Source: CAVSUZ01 sp963834715
Lineage (GTDB): Bacteria; Pseudomonadota; Alphaproteobacteria; Acetobacterales; Acetobacteraceae
NCBI GenBank assembly: GCA_963834715.1
Contig: CAWIDE010000022.1
Span: forward strand, 765,220 to 829,219
DNA: 64,000 bases
Direction: 5' to 3'
Under the pieces are notes generated by a model. The model ran no database searches. It saw only the letters and a list, made by a program, of their open reading frames with translations, and was not told the origin of the DNA. Positions 26,655 to 35,214 of the stretch are shown one piece after another (the stretch's first letter is position 1; every line of letters starts with the position of its first letter). Made by a program: the position numbers and the translations under genes.

Positions 26655-28220
26655 GCAGCTGCCGCCAATTCCGTGAGTTCAGTCGGATGCCAATTCCACG
26701 GCAGCAGCGCCTCCAGTGCGTTCGCCTTAGTCTTGCCTGAGACGATGCGCTCGAGCACATCAGTAAGCCAAGCCATCGGCTCGACACTATTCAGCTTGGC
26801 GGTCTCGATCAGCGTCATCGCGATGGCCCAATGCCGGGCTCCGCCGTCCGATCCGGCGAACAAGGCGTTCTTGCGTGTGAGGGTCACCGGTCTGATCGAG
26901 CGCTCGACCACGTTCGTGTCCATCTCGATCCTCCCGTCATCGAGGAATGCCACCAACCCCGGCCAGTGCCGGATCGCATAGCGCATCGCTTTCGCCAGCT
27001 CGGAGACGGCGGATATACGAGGCAGCTGCTCCTGCAACCAAGCATGCAACGCCTCCACGATCGGCCGACTTCGCGCCTGGCGCATGCGCTCCCGATGATC
27101 GGCAGAATGCCCGCGAATCTCGGCCTCGATCGTATAGAGTTCGCGAATGCGCGCCAGCACATGCCCGGCCAGCGGCGACTTCGTCGCCTGATAGAAATCG
27201 AAGAACGGCCGCCGCATATGCGCCCAGCAGAACGCCAGCTTGACCGAATTGTCGCTGCGGTCCCCGGCCAGTCGCTTGAACCCGGCGTAGCCGTCCACCT
27301 GCAGCACACCGCGAAACGCTGCCAGGTGCGCTGACGGATGCGCGCCCTTACGATCCTCGGAATATACATACGCCGCCGCCGGGTGCGTCGGACCGGACCA
27401 CGGTCGGTCATCCACCGCATAGCACCACAATCGCCCGGTTTTGGTTCGGCCGCGGCCCGGATCCAGCACCGGCAATGTCGTGTCATCCGCAAAGACCTTC
27501 TCAGACGACAGCACCGTGCTGACCACCAGGTCATAAAGCGGCTTCAGCCACCAGCAGGCTCGGCCAACCCAGTTGCTCAGCGTCGAGCGATCCAGATCGA
27601 TGCCCTGCCGCGCCAGCATCTTGGACTGTCGATGCAGCGGCAGCGAGTTCGCAATACTTGCTGACCAGCACATGCACCACCATGGCCTCGGTCGCCAGGC
27701 CGCCATCGATCGGGCGCTCCGGCGCTGGCGCCTGCACCACGGTTCCCTCGCACGCCCGGCAGGCGTAACGCGGCCGGCGCGTGACCCGCACCCGAAGCTG
27801 CGCGGGCACGATATCGAGCTGTTGGCTGCGCGTTTCGCCGATCACATGCAGCGCGCCACCACAGCAGGGGCACTCGCGGTGCTCGATGTCCACCACCACC
27901 TCGTAGCGCGGCAAGTGTGCCGGCAGATCGCCGAGATTGCGCTGCGCCGGTGCCGCTCGGCGCTTCTGCTCCTTCGGCTCTGGTGCAATAGTGTCCTGTG
28001 CCGCCTGGTTCGCGGCGACCGTTTGCTCCAGATCCTCGAGCCCCAATTGCAACTGGTCATCGGTGAGTTGCTCGGAGCGGCGGCCGAACCGATGGCGCAC
28101 CAGCCGATGAATGAGCAGGCGCAGCTTGTCATTCTCGGTATTGAGCTCTCGCACGACGTCGCGCAGCATTTGCTGCAGCGTCGCGGGATCGTCAGGCAGG
28201 TTGTCCAGATCGATTTGCAC
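26651..28220 (-). pseudogene. tnpC: IS66 transposase TnpC, frameshifted
   Basis: The N-terminal part (from 28220) has the coiled region with FGRRSEQLTDDQLQLGLEDL, a zinc-finger CPCCGGAL and the CRACEGTVVQ pair. One extra base near 27652, after VHVLVSKYC, shifts the frame. The rest continues SLPLHRQSKMLARQGIDLDR with the DDE core (VFADDTTLPVLDPGRGRTK; VDGYAGFKRLAG; MDTNVVERSIRPV). About 520 codons in all. Either the element is inactive or the base is an error. Confidence 0.85.
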
Positions 28221-28283
28221 GCTGCGATTCTGAACGACGCCGCCGAATTGGTGCCAGCCGATTTTTATCGGCGACGCGGGTTT

Positions 28284-28634
28284 TTATCCCGCCAGTTCCG
28301 GTGCTCGTCGCGGCTGCGCTGCGCGCCATTCACAGCCATCCAGCAGCGCCGCCAATTGCGCGCTCGAGAGCATGATCCGGCCAGTCGTCTCGGATGACGG
28401 CCAAACAAACTGCCCATGCTCCAGCCGCTTGGTCAGCATGCACAGGCCGGCGCCATCATGCCATATCAGCTTGATCAGTCCTGCGCGACGCCCGCGGAAG
28501 GCATACACAGCGCCATCGAACGGGTTGTCGCGCAGCGACTGCTGCACCAGCATTGCCAGCCCCACCATACCCTTGCGCATATCGGTCACGCCGCAGGCGA
28601 GATACACGCGCAGGCCGGGTGCGAGTGTGATCAT
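28284..28634 (-). CDS. tnpB: IS66 Orf2 (TnpB)
   Basis: 116 residues with the family signature LRVYLACGVTDMRKGMVGLA, then VYAFRGRRAGLIKLIWHDG and GQFVWP. It starts in the ATGA overlap with tnpA. TnpB is needed for transposition of IS66 elements; its biochemical role is not established. Confidence 0.93.
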   Translation of the reverse strand: MITLAPGLRVYLACGVTDMRKGMVGLAMLVQQSLRDNPFDGAVYAFRGRRAGLIKLIWHDGAGLCMLTKRLEHGQFVWPSSETTGRIMLSSAQLAALLDGCEWRAAQPRRAPELAG

Positions 28635-29110
28635 CGGCCTTGCAGCATGCCCAGGACTCGCCGCAATGCCCGATCATCTACCTGCCCATCAACGCGCACC
28701 AATATGCCGCCCGGCAGCACGATCTCGATTATTCCCAGCGGCCGGGGCGATTGCGGGATCGTTACTGGCGGGGCGGGCGGCTCAGCCGGTAGCTGGCCGG
28801 CCAGCCGCGTCGGCGCCAGCTCCACTTGCGCAAACCGTGTCGGCCGCCTCATCCGCTCCGTCGGAGCCGGCAACAGTTCTCGACGCCAGGTATAAAGCTG
28901 CCCCGTACCGATCGCGTATTTGCGCGCCACCTCGCTCGGGGTCAGTTCGGGCCCGAGGCTCTCAGCCACAATCTCGCGCTTTTGCTCCAGCGTCCAACTC
29001 CGCCGGCGCTCGCCCCGCGTGATAACCTCCACTCGGACGTTGTGTGCGCTCTTACGATCTGTCGTATGAGCGCTCTCATCAGGGCCGGATCCGTTTAGCG
29101 TCTCATCCAT
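28631..29110 (-). CDS. tnpA: IS66 Orf1 (TnpA)
   Basis: 159 residues. A helix-turn-helix block lies at about residues 35-75 (RRSWTLEQKREIVAESLGPE, EVARKYAIGTGQLYTWRREL), followed by a Pro-rich linker and the C-terminal IEIVLPGGILVRVDGQVDD block typical of IS66 TnpA. It is the first gene of the element's operon. Confidence 0.92.
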   Translation of the reverse strand: MDETLNGSGPDESAHTTDRKSAHNVRVEVITRGERRRSWTLEQKREIVAESLGPELTPSEVARKYAIGTGQLYTWRRELLPAPTERMRRPTRFAQVELAPTRLAGQLPAEPPAPPVTIPQSPRPLGIIEIVLPGGILVRVDGQVDDRALRRVLGMLQGR

Positions 29111-29228
29111 GCGGCCCTTCGATCACACGAATGCCGCGCGCCGCCCATGTGGTGCCGCCGAATCGCTTACGGCTGCGTTTACGAAAGTCAAGAAAAAGTT
29201 TTGGCCCCGGGTAATTGCAAGGCAATTC

Positions 29229-29250
29229 AAAAAGCCGCCCTGAAGGGGCG
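29229..29250 (-). terminator. Rho-independent terminator-like hairpin
   Basis: CGCCC/GGGCG stem with a 5-nt loop, followed on the minus strand by TTTTT. Same AAGCCGCCC core as the hairpins at 25012, 25692 and 26111. The rest of 29179-29426 shows nothing else. Confidence 0.5.
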
Positions 29251-29426
29251 AGTCGGTGAAGTATGTCACTAGCGGTCAACGCAGGAGTGGCGGCCGGGCT
29301 GTGGAAAAGACAAGCCGCCCCGAAGGCCAGAGAAGTGGGGCTTATGGCGCCGCCGCTCGCCGCGTGTAATCGCCATGAGCACTCATATGAATGGTCGGCT
29401 CACCAGCTTTGCTTACCTGTAGGTTC

Positions 29427-30182
29427 TTAACGCCCGTCCCCAGGACAGGACGCCGCAGCAGACTTCAGCCCGCCGCTTATCCAAGTTGGGTTAGAGGTAA
29501 CGCTCGCGCTAGAGGGGACGGACAATGTCAGAGATTGTTGGGCCGCCATTCGACTTTTGAATTCCGCGAAAGCGGCCTTTCGTGTGTCTATCTCGTGGCC
29601 CGTTCTACAACAAGCGTCGGAATATTTCCGCAATATCATTGCGGTTTGGCAGGAATTGGCATTGAATGGGACATAACCATCAATTGGGATCTTCCCTACA
29701 TTGTCTTGGAATTGGGCGAGCTTAACGAACGCAGCTTCCAAAAAGTCACGCTCTGCCTGATTTCGTGCCCTCAGCCAAGCAGATTTCAGGATGATCTCCA
29801 TGCGATCCTTTGGCAAAAGTAATCTGCCAAAATCGAGGATGGCGGTCGGGTGGCGCTCGACCAGGCAGCTGCCTCGTGAAATAGCCTTCTTCGAGGCACC
29901 CTCAGTCAACGGAGGTAATGCAGATGCTACACGCGCCACGCTGTGCCTTCTGTGGAGAAGCGCAGCAAGGAATCCAGCGACTTTGGACCGATATACCTGT
30001 ATCCAACCTAGACCTGGCCGATGTGGGGACGTCCTGTCGGCTCGTGGGGGGTGGCCAGTTCCGAGTCGAAAAACCCAATCAAGATTGCAACCCGGCAGCC
30101 GGCAGCCAAGCGCAGTGGGCCGCGCGAGATGCCCCGGGGCGGGTATTACGGCTCGATCAGGTTTTCGCAAATGCGGGCACAC
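29427..30182 (-). CDS. Hypothetical protein
   Basis: An open frame of 251 codons whose middle looks genuinely coding: AISRGSCLVERHPTAILDFG, LPKDRMEIILKSAWLRARNQ, ERDFLEAAFVKLAQFQDNVG. The likely start is uncertain; the first 80 codons are weaker and a start near 29801 (MEIILKSAW) would leave about 125 residues. The C-terminal stretch is low complexity. No family recognised. Confidence 0.4.
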   Translation of the reverse strand: MCPHLRKPDRAVIPAPGHLARPTALGCRLPGCNLDWVFRLGTGHPPRADRTSPHRPGLGWIQVYRSKVAGFLAALLHRRHSVARVASALPPLTEGASKKAISRGSCLVERHPTAILDFGRLLLPKDRMEIILKSAWLRARNQAERDFLEAAFVKLAQFQDNVGKIPIDGYVPFNANSCQTAMILRKYSDACCRTGHEIDTRKAAFAEFKSRMAAQQSLTLSVPSSASVTSNPTWISGGLKSAAASCPGDGR

Positions 30183-30338
30183 ACCTAAATCTCATTCAGA
30201 AACCGGTCCCTCTCGGTACCAGTTACTGAACGGCCGGTAGCGCCCGGGGAAGCGATTGGTTTCCCCGATCCCTTGGCTCACGGGTGTTTGAGGCCGCGAT
30301 GTGGTCGTCCGGCGAGCTGCAGGCCAACAATGGACCGC

Positions 30339-30740
30339 CTAAATATTACTGCTCGCCTCGTCGATCTGAGCGCTGGTTGGCACGTAAGTAGCGCTCCGGA
30401 TCGAATGATTGAGCGTCGCGTAGCGCTGCTGCGTGATGCGGGCGTACTGGGCAGCCGCGTTCAGGGCGTCCCTGGCGGCCGCCACGGCCTGGTCGGCCTG
30501 GACGTGCGCCCTTGCCTCGGTGACCGCGGCCTGCCGGCTGGCAACGACCAGGGCGAACTGCTCCGGATCTATGGTGACAAGCGGATCCCCCCTGTGGACG
30601 GTCTGTTTATCCGCGACCTGGACGCGGTAAGTGACAAAGGCAGCGATGATCACGGCGACCACAGCCACGCGGCGACGCCGCGTCCAGCCGGATGGTCTGG
30701 CCGGACCGGCAACGATCTCACTCGCTCGCGAAGGTGATGC
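30339..30740 (-). pseudogene. HlyD/EmrA-type membrane fusion protein, remnant
   Basis: The frame contains a basic patch and one membrane segment (RRRRVAVVAVIIAAFVTYRV), then QTVHRGDPLVTIDPEQFALV and VASRQAAVTEARAHVQADQA, the lipoyl-like and hairpin regions of HlyD-family periplasmic adaptors. The DAYV-type block normally following the membrane segment is missing and the frame ends in the hairpin, so this is an internally deleted fragment of an efflux-pump adaptor. Confidence 0.6.
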
Positions 30741-30802
30741 AGGGTTCTCGGTCCGCTTCGGTGCTGGCGTCAGCAGCTTTTCCCATGCGCTCCGGCAGGA
30801 AG

Positions 30803-31195
30803 TGAAGTGGACCCCGAATTTGGGACCACCCGCTAAGCTATAAACCGAACCGGTTCCGTCCATGCTACACGGAGCGGAACATGAGCAGAACCCGACGCAG
30901 GATCGATGCCGCGCTGAAGGCGAAGATCGCCCTGGAAGCGCTGAGGGAAGACGCGACAGTGGCCGAGCTGGCGGTGCGTTACCAGGTGCATCCGACACAG
31001 ATCTACGCCTGGAAGAAGCAGCTGCTAGAACATGCCGAACGGGTTTTCCGGACCGGGACAGACGACGGGCAGGTCGGCGAAGGAAATCGCCCAACTGCAC
31101 GCCAAGATCGGCGAGCTGGTAGTGGAGCGGGATTTTTTAGCGCGGAGGTCCGGCAGATGAGCGCGGCGGGCCGGAGAGCGATGCTCGAATTGCGA
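30803..31195 (+). mobile_element. IS3-family remnant
   Basis: A TGAAGTGGACCCC end at 30803 is followed by an orfA and the first codons of orfB (MSAAGRRAML at about 31157). The rest of orfB and the right end are missing. Confidence 0.7.
30881..31150 (+). pseudogene. IS3-family OrfA, frameshifted
   Basis: MSRTRRRIDAALKAKIALEA, ATVAELAVRYQVHPTQIYAW carries the transposase_8 HTH. After about residue 57 the sense moves to another frame (KEIAQLHAKIGELVVERDFL, the leucine-zipper region) and ends LARRSGR. This shift lies upstream of the normal orfA/orfB slippage site, so OrfA itself is broken. Confidence 0.7.
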
Positions 31196-31515
31196 ATGCG
31201 TGACTTACGGAATGATAACTGCGCTCCGTTACTCGTCACTGATAACAACGGAGCTGCATGATGACTGAGTTTCCAGTAACCACAGCCCGCGCTCCGGGGC
31301 AGCGCGCATGGCAGCCGTGTCCGAGGGCTACCGCTGCGCTACTGTTGTTGAGGTAAGCGTTGCCGAAATTGGACGCGCTGATCCGCGTTGGGTTGTTGAT
31401 GGATGGCGAGCGTGAGAATCGCGCCGCTCTTGAACGAGCGTTCGAGTTACCATTTCCGGCCAGCGTTACGCATCACGTTCTCTCAGCTCAGAACAGGTTC
31501 AGAAAAGGGCCATCA

Positions 31516-31773
31516 ATGAGCACCACACAGCCTGTTAACGGCTTGCAGTCGCTACAAAAGACGCGCGCCCCCCGCAGCACGGCGGCCGCGCGTATGGCGG
31601 CCACTCGCGCTCGCCAGCGCCGCGGTTCAGTGCTTGTGCGAGTGGAGGTTCCCCGCACGGTCATCGATGGTCTGGTCAGCGCTGGTGCGCTGAGCGAGAC
31701 TGAGCGCACCGATCGGGTTGCCATCCAGCGCGTGGTCACGGATGTGCTGAATGCGCTGCCGCCCCTGCGATAG
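31516..31773 (+). CDS. Small basic hypothetical protein
   Basis: 85 residues starting MSTTQPVNGLQSLQKTRAPR, strongly basic to residue 40, then VLVRVEVPRTVIDGLVSAGA, a beta strand plus helix pattern that could be a ribbon-helix-helix fold. The ATG at 31516 is preferred to an in-frame start at 31360, whose first 50 codons look non-coding. It may be an IS66 passenger. Confidence 0.5.
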   Translation: MSTTQPVNGLQSLQKTRAPRSTAAARMAATRARQRRGSVLVRVEVPRTVIDGLVSAGALSETERTDRVAIQRVVTDVLNALPPLR

Positions 31774-32067
31774 CTCCGCAGCCGGGGGTGCCGCGGACGC
31801 TAGCCGAACTCCACGCGGCCCGCCTTGCGGCTGCCCGCAAGATTCGGATGGGGATTGCGACGCCGTAAAGCACCCCGAGCATGCCCGGATTCCTGGCCGC
31901 TTATGCCCTTTTGCGGCCGGCGAAGCCGTTGCGGCTGTAGCGCGTTCTATGCCGGTCGCGACCGCGACAGCGTGAACGTGTCCGTCGGTGTTGCGCTGTA
32001 ACTGTGGCCGCGGGGCCGCTACCTGGCCGCCGTGATGCAAAACACCTCAGTCAGTGTGGACGGTCTA

Positions 32068-32250
32068 TCAACAGCGGCAGTTGATCTGACGTCTGCCAAT
32101 GGCCGCCCGCTGCGCTGCCTCTGCCGCCGGAGTCAATGCGTCCCAGCCGCCCGCCGCCACTACCGCCTCTGCCATAGCGAGAAGCTGCGTAAGCGTCGTC
32201 TGATCGACACCTTCCCGGAGCACGGGCTGCTGTTGGACACTGGCCTGCAT
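32068..32250 (-). CDS. Possible small ORF divergent from IS66-2 tnpA
   Basis: 60 codons with a helical, coding-like section (TTLTQLLAMAEAVVAAGGWD, LTPAAEAAQRAAIGRRQ). Its ATG and that of tnpA share one CATG palindrome, which would be unusual, so one of the two starts is probably wrong. Confidence 0.3.
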   Translation of the reverse strand: MQASVQQQPVLREGVDQTTLTQLLAMAEAVVAAGGWDALTPAAEAAQRAAIGRRQINCRC

Positions 32251-32710
32251 GGGCGAAGCGGTGATCACGGCAGAGGTTGAGCGTTCGAACGAGCGTGCGA
32301 ACGAGGCTCGTTCGAGCGCTCGAACGGAACAGATCGAGCTGCGGGTTCGGCGTGAGCGGCACCGCCGATGGGGACCTGAGGAGAAACTTCGGATTGTCCG
32401 CGAGACACTTCTCCCCGGGACGGTTAACGCGGACGTGGCGCGCCGACATGGCATTGGCACCGGCCTGCTCTACACGTGGCGGAAGGCAATGCTGGCCTCA
32501 ATGGTGAGCGGGTTTGCTCCGGTGGAAGTGCAACCCGCCTTGGAGGCTGATAGCCCACCGCCAGCGCCTCCGAAAACACCGACCCCAGGCAGAAAGCCGC
32601 CGTCTGGGCGGATCGAAATCGAGTTCCCGAACGGGGTACGGGTTCGGGTCGATGGCGAGGTTGATGATGCCGTGCTGCGCGGTGTGCTGGCGACGCTCGA
32701 CGATCGCTGA
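32249..32710 (+). CDS. tnpA: IS66 Orf1 (TnpA), element 2
   Basis: 153 residues with the HTH block (RRWGPEEKLRIVRETLLPGT, ADVARRHGIGTGLLYTWRKA) and the C-terminal RIEIEFPNGVRVRVDGEVDD. Distinct in sequence from the TnpA of element 1. The stop overlaps the tnpB start by one base. Confidence 0.9.
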   Translation: MGEAVITAEVERSNERANEARSSARTEQIELRVRRERHRRWGPEEKLRIVRETLLPGTVNADVARRHGIGTGLLYTWRKAMLASMVSGFAPVEVQPALEADSPPPAPPKTPTPGRKPPSGRIEIEFPNGVRVRVDGEVDDAVLRGVLATLDDR

Positions 32711-33054
32711 TGTGGCCGGCCGGAGAAGTCCGCATTTACCTCGCCTGCGGCGTTACCGACATGCGGGCTGGGTTCCATTCTCTTGCTGCGCGGGTCCAGA
32801 CCGTGCTTCAGCATGATCCTCATGAGGGGGCAATTTTTGTGTTCCGTGGACGTAGAGGCGATCTGATCAAATGCCTCTATTATGACCGGCAAGGCATGTG
32901 CCTCTATGCGAAGAAGCTGGATCGTGGCCGGTTTGTTTGGCCACAAGCCAAGGACGGCGTGGTATCTCTGACCATGGCCCAGTTCTCCATGCTTGTCGAA
33001 GCAATTGATTGGAGAAATACAGCCTGGACAGCCAGACCGGAAGTCGTGGTCTGA
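32710..33054 (+). CDS. tnpB: IS66 Orf2 (TnpB), element 2
   Basis: 114 residues: MWPAGEVRIYLACGVTDMRA, then IFVFRGRRGDLIKCLYYDR and GRFVWPQ, the full IS66 Orf2 signature. Intact. Confidence 0.93.
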   Translation: MWPAGEVRIYLACGVTDMRAGFHSLAARVQTVLQHDPHEGAIFVFRGRRGDLIKCLYYDRQGMCLYAKKLDRGRFVWPQAKDGVVSLTMAQFSMLVEAIDWRNTAWTARPEVVV

Positions 33055-33122
33055 GCGGAATTTTTAATCCGACGCGGCGGATGTGGCTTGTACGGGAATC
33101 GTGGATTCGCTAAGCCTGTCGC

Positions 33123-34724
33123 ATGTCCGAGCTCGAATCGCTGCGCGTGGAGAACGCGACGCTGCGCGCCATGGTGGCGGAGCGTGACGCCAGGCTGGCG
33201 GCGGTCAACGACGAGCTGAAGACGGCCCGGCTCGAAATCGAGCAAATGAAACTGCGACTGGCCACGCTGCTGCGGCAACGTTATGGCCAATCTTCCGAAA
33301 AGCTCGACCGTGAGATCGCGCAATTGGAGATGCGGCTGGAAGAGCTGGAGGAGAACGTCGCTGAGACGACCGCGGCGCAGGCCAAACAGTCCACCGCGGA
33401 ACCCAAAGAACGGCCGGCCGCCAGGTTCCGTCCGAAACCGCCCGGCCGCAAGCCATTGCCGGCCCATTTGCCGCGCGAGATTGTGGTGCATGAGCCCGAA
33501 ATTGCCTGTCAGTGCAACAACTGCGATCCCGCGCGCCTGGTCAAGCTTGGCAAGACGGCAACCGAAGTGATGGACAAGATCCCCGCCAGAATGAAGGTGA
33601 TCCGCCATCTGCGGCCGAAATATGCGTGTCGGGTATGCGAGACCATCTTCCAGGCGCCGGCACCGGAGCTGCCGATCGAAAAGGGACGGCCGGGAGCCGG
33701 ACTGCTGGCCAATGTCGCCGTCTCCAAGTATTGCGATGGCATCCCTCTCTATCGGCAGTCTGCGATTCTCGAGCGCGAGGGCATCGACATCGACCGCGCC
33801 ATCATGGCGGACTGGATGGGACATGTCGCGTGGTGGGTGCAACCCCTGGCCGAGCGCATCGGACAATACGTCATGGCACAAGAGGTCCTCTGGACCGACG
33901 ACACACCGATTCGAACCCTGGCGCCGGGAACCGGGAAAACGCGCATCGCGCGGCTTTGGTGTTACGCCGTCGATCCGCGGCCCTATGCCGGTCCGGGACA
34001 TCCGGCGGTGTTCTATCGCTATAGCGCCGATCGCAAAGGCGAGCGGCCACGTGGACATCTCGAGGGCTTTAGCGGTTACCTGCATTCGGATGCCTTCGCC
34101 GGCTACGAGGCGCTCTATCGGGGAAGCGGATCGAAGCCTCCCCGGATCATCCATGTTGCCTGCTTCGCTCATGCTCGGCGCAAGCTGTTCGAGGTATTCG
34201 AGACGACAAAGTCCCCCATTGCCGAGGAAGCCCTGCGCCGGATTCAGGAACTCTACGCCATTGAAGCGGATATCAAGGGCAAGCCCGCCGAGCAGCGCCA
34301 GAGGGAGCGTCAGGCTCGCAGCAAGCCATTGCTGGATGCATTCCGCGAATGGGCAGAAGGGCAACGCCGGCGGTTGTCCGGCAAGGCACCACTCGGCAAA
34401 GCCTTCCAGTACACGCTGAGCCGCTGGGATGCCCTGACCCGATATGTCGAGGACGGACGTCTTAGCATCGATAACAACCTCTCTGAGCGTCTCCTGAGAG
34501 GGATTGCGGTGTCGAGGAAAAACTTTCTGTTCCTTGGTTCCGACCGGGGAGGCCAAAGGGCAGCAGCGATTTACACGATCGTCGAGTCAGCAAAACTCAA
34601 CAAGCTCGATCCTGAGGCTTATCTCGCTTCAGTCCTTGATCGGTTGGCTCGAGGTCATCCGATCAACCAAATCGACGAGCTTCTCCCCTGGAACTTCCAA
34701 CCGCCAATGGCAGCTGCGGCCTGA
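33123..34724 (+). CDS. tnpC: IS66 transposase TnpC, element 2
   Basis: 533 residues and intact. N-terminal coiled coil (about 1-80) with YGQSSEKLDREIAQLEMRLE, zinc finger CQCNNC and CRVCETIFQAP, and DDE core: VLWTDDTPIRTLAPGTGK, LHSDAFAGYEALYRG, SIDNNLSERLLRGIAVSRKN. The C-terminal domain ends LLPWNFQPP. Of the three IS66 elements here, this and element 3 have an unbroken transposase. Confidence 0.94.
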   Translation: MSELESLRVENATLRAMVAERDARLAAVNDELKTARLEIEQMKLRLATLLRQRYGQSSEKLDREIAQLEMRLEELEENVAETTAAQAKQSTAEPKERPAARFRPKPPGRKPLPAHLPREIVVHEPEIACQCNNCDPARLVKLGKTATEVMDKIPARMKVIRHLRPKYACRVCETIFQAPAPELPIEKGRPGAGLLANVAVSKYCDGIPLYRQSAILEREGIDIDRAIMADWMGHVAWWVQPLAERIGQYVMAQEVLWTDDTPIRTLAPGTGKTRIARLWCYAVDPRPYAGPGHPAVFYRYSADRKGERPRGHLEGFSGYLHSDAFAGYEALYRGSGSKPPRIIHVACFAHARRKLFEVFETTKSPIAEEALRRIQELYAIEADIKGKPAEQRQRERQARSKPLLDAFREWAEGQRRRLSGKAPLGKAFQYTLSRWDALTRYVEDGRLSIDNNLSERLLRGIAVSRKNFLFLGSDRGGQRAAAIYTIVESAKLNKLDPEAYLASVLDRLARGHPINQIDELLPWNFQPPMAAAA

Positions 34725-34900
34725 CGGCATTGCCGCCAGCCGGAACCGCAGCGCCAACACTGAACCACCAGTCACGTGCTTCCTCTCGGCGGGCTCAAAT
34801 CGGCCCAGGCCAAGAACGTCTGGGCAGGGGCTCACGGCGTCAATACTGGTGCTCGCCTTACGCTTACGAAGCTGCTGCAGATCATCGGTTTGGTGGTCGG

Positions 34901-35164
34901 CTATGGCAGCGGCGGCCTGGCGGTATGATGCTGAAGGGTGTAGCCGTCGCGATCGCGTTTGATGAACCTTTCGGCGAGCCGTTTGCGGTAATCGTGGGCG
35001 CCATCAGGACGGCTCGATGGGAACCGTGACGTGCAGCCCTTTGCCCTCGGTCCGCTTCGGCCAGCTGTCCGGCCCTCCAACGGCCAGCACATCGCGCAGG
35101 CTAAGACTGGGCCGTCCTGTTCTGCGACCCGGGCCGGCGCCAGCTCCACTTCACGCCCGCCCAT
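34901..35164 (-). CDS. Hypothetical protein downstream of the UvrD-like gene
   Basis: 87 codons: GREVELAPARVAEQDGPVLA, then a polar region and GAHDYRKRLAERFIKRDRDG. It starts 50 bp after the helicase stop on the same strand. Coding character is moderate and no family is recognised. 34868-34900 is empty. Confidence 0.35.
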   Translation of the reverse strand: MGGREVELAPARVAEQDGPVLACAMCWPLEGRTAGRSGPRAKGCTSRFPSSRPDGAHDYRKRLAERFIKRDRDGYTLQHHTARPPLP

Positions 35165-35214
35165 TCACGAATGGCGTCTTGGCGTTTCGTCAACGAATAC
35201 AGATTGCACAAGGC

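Larger units (their letters stand above)
26235..29170 (-). mobile_element. IS66-family insertion sequence 1
   Basis: Ends are GTAAGCGTTGCGGCG at 26235 and, inverted, GTAAGCGATTCGGCG at 29170. An 8-bp target duplication GGCTGCGT is present at 26227-26234 and 29171-29178. It holds tnpA, tnpB, a frameshifted tnpC and one passenger gene, all on the minus strand. Confidence 0.95.
31353..34867 (+). mobile_element. IS66-family insertion sequence 2 (boundaries provisional)
   Basis: GTAAGCGT occurs at 31353 and inverted at 34867, enclosing tnpA, tnpB, tnpC and two short flanking genes. The terminal matches beyond 8 bp are poor and the adjoining 8-bp sequences differ, so either these are not the true ends or one side has been rearranged. 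Confidence 0.5.

Noticed and set aside
32904..34556. Very long minus-strand frame (550 codons) opposite IS66-2 tnpB and tnpC
   Set aside because: It is the mirror of the intact TnpC gene and has no recognisable motif.
31353..34867. Exact ends and target duplication for IS66 element 2
   Set aside because: The adjoining 8-bp sequences (TTGTTGAG and GAAGCTGC) do not match, so the ends are only given as provisional.
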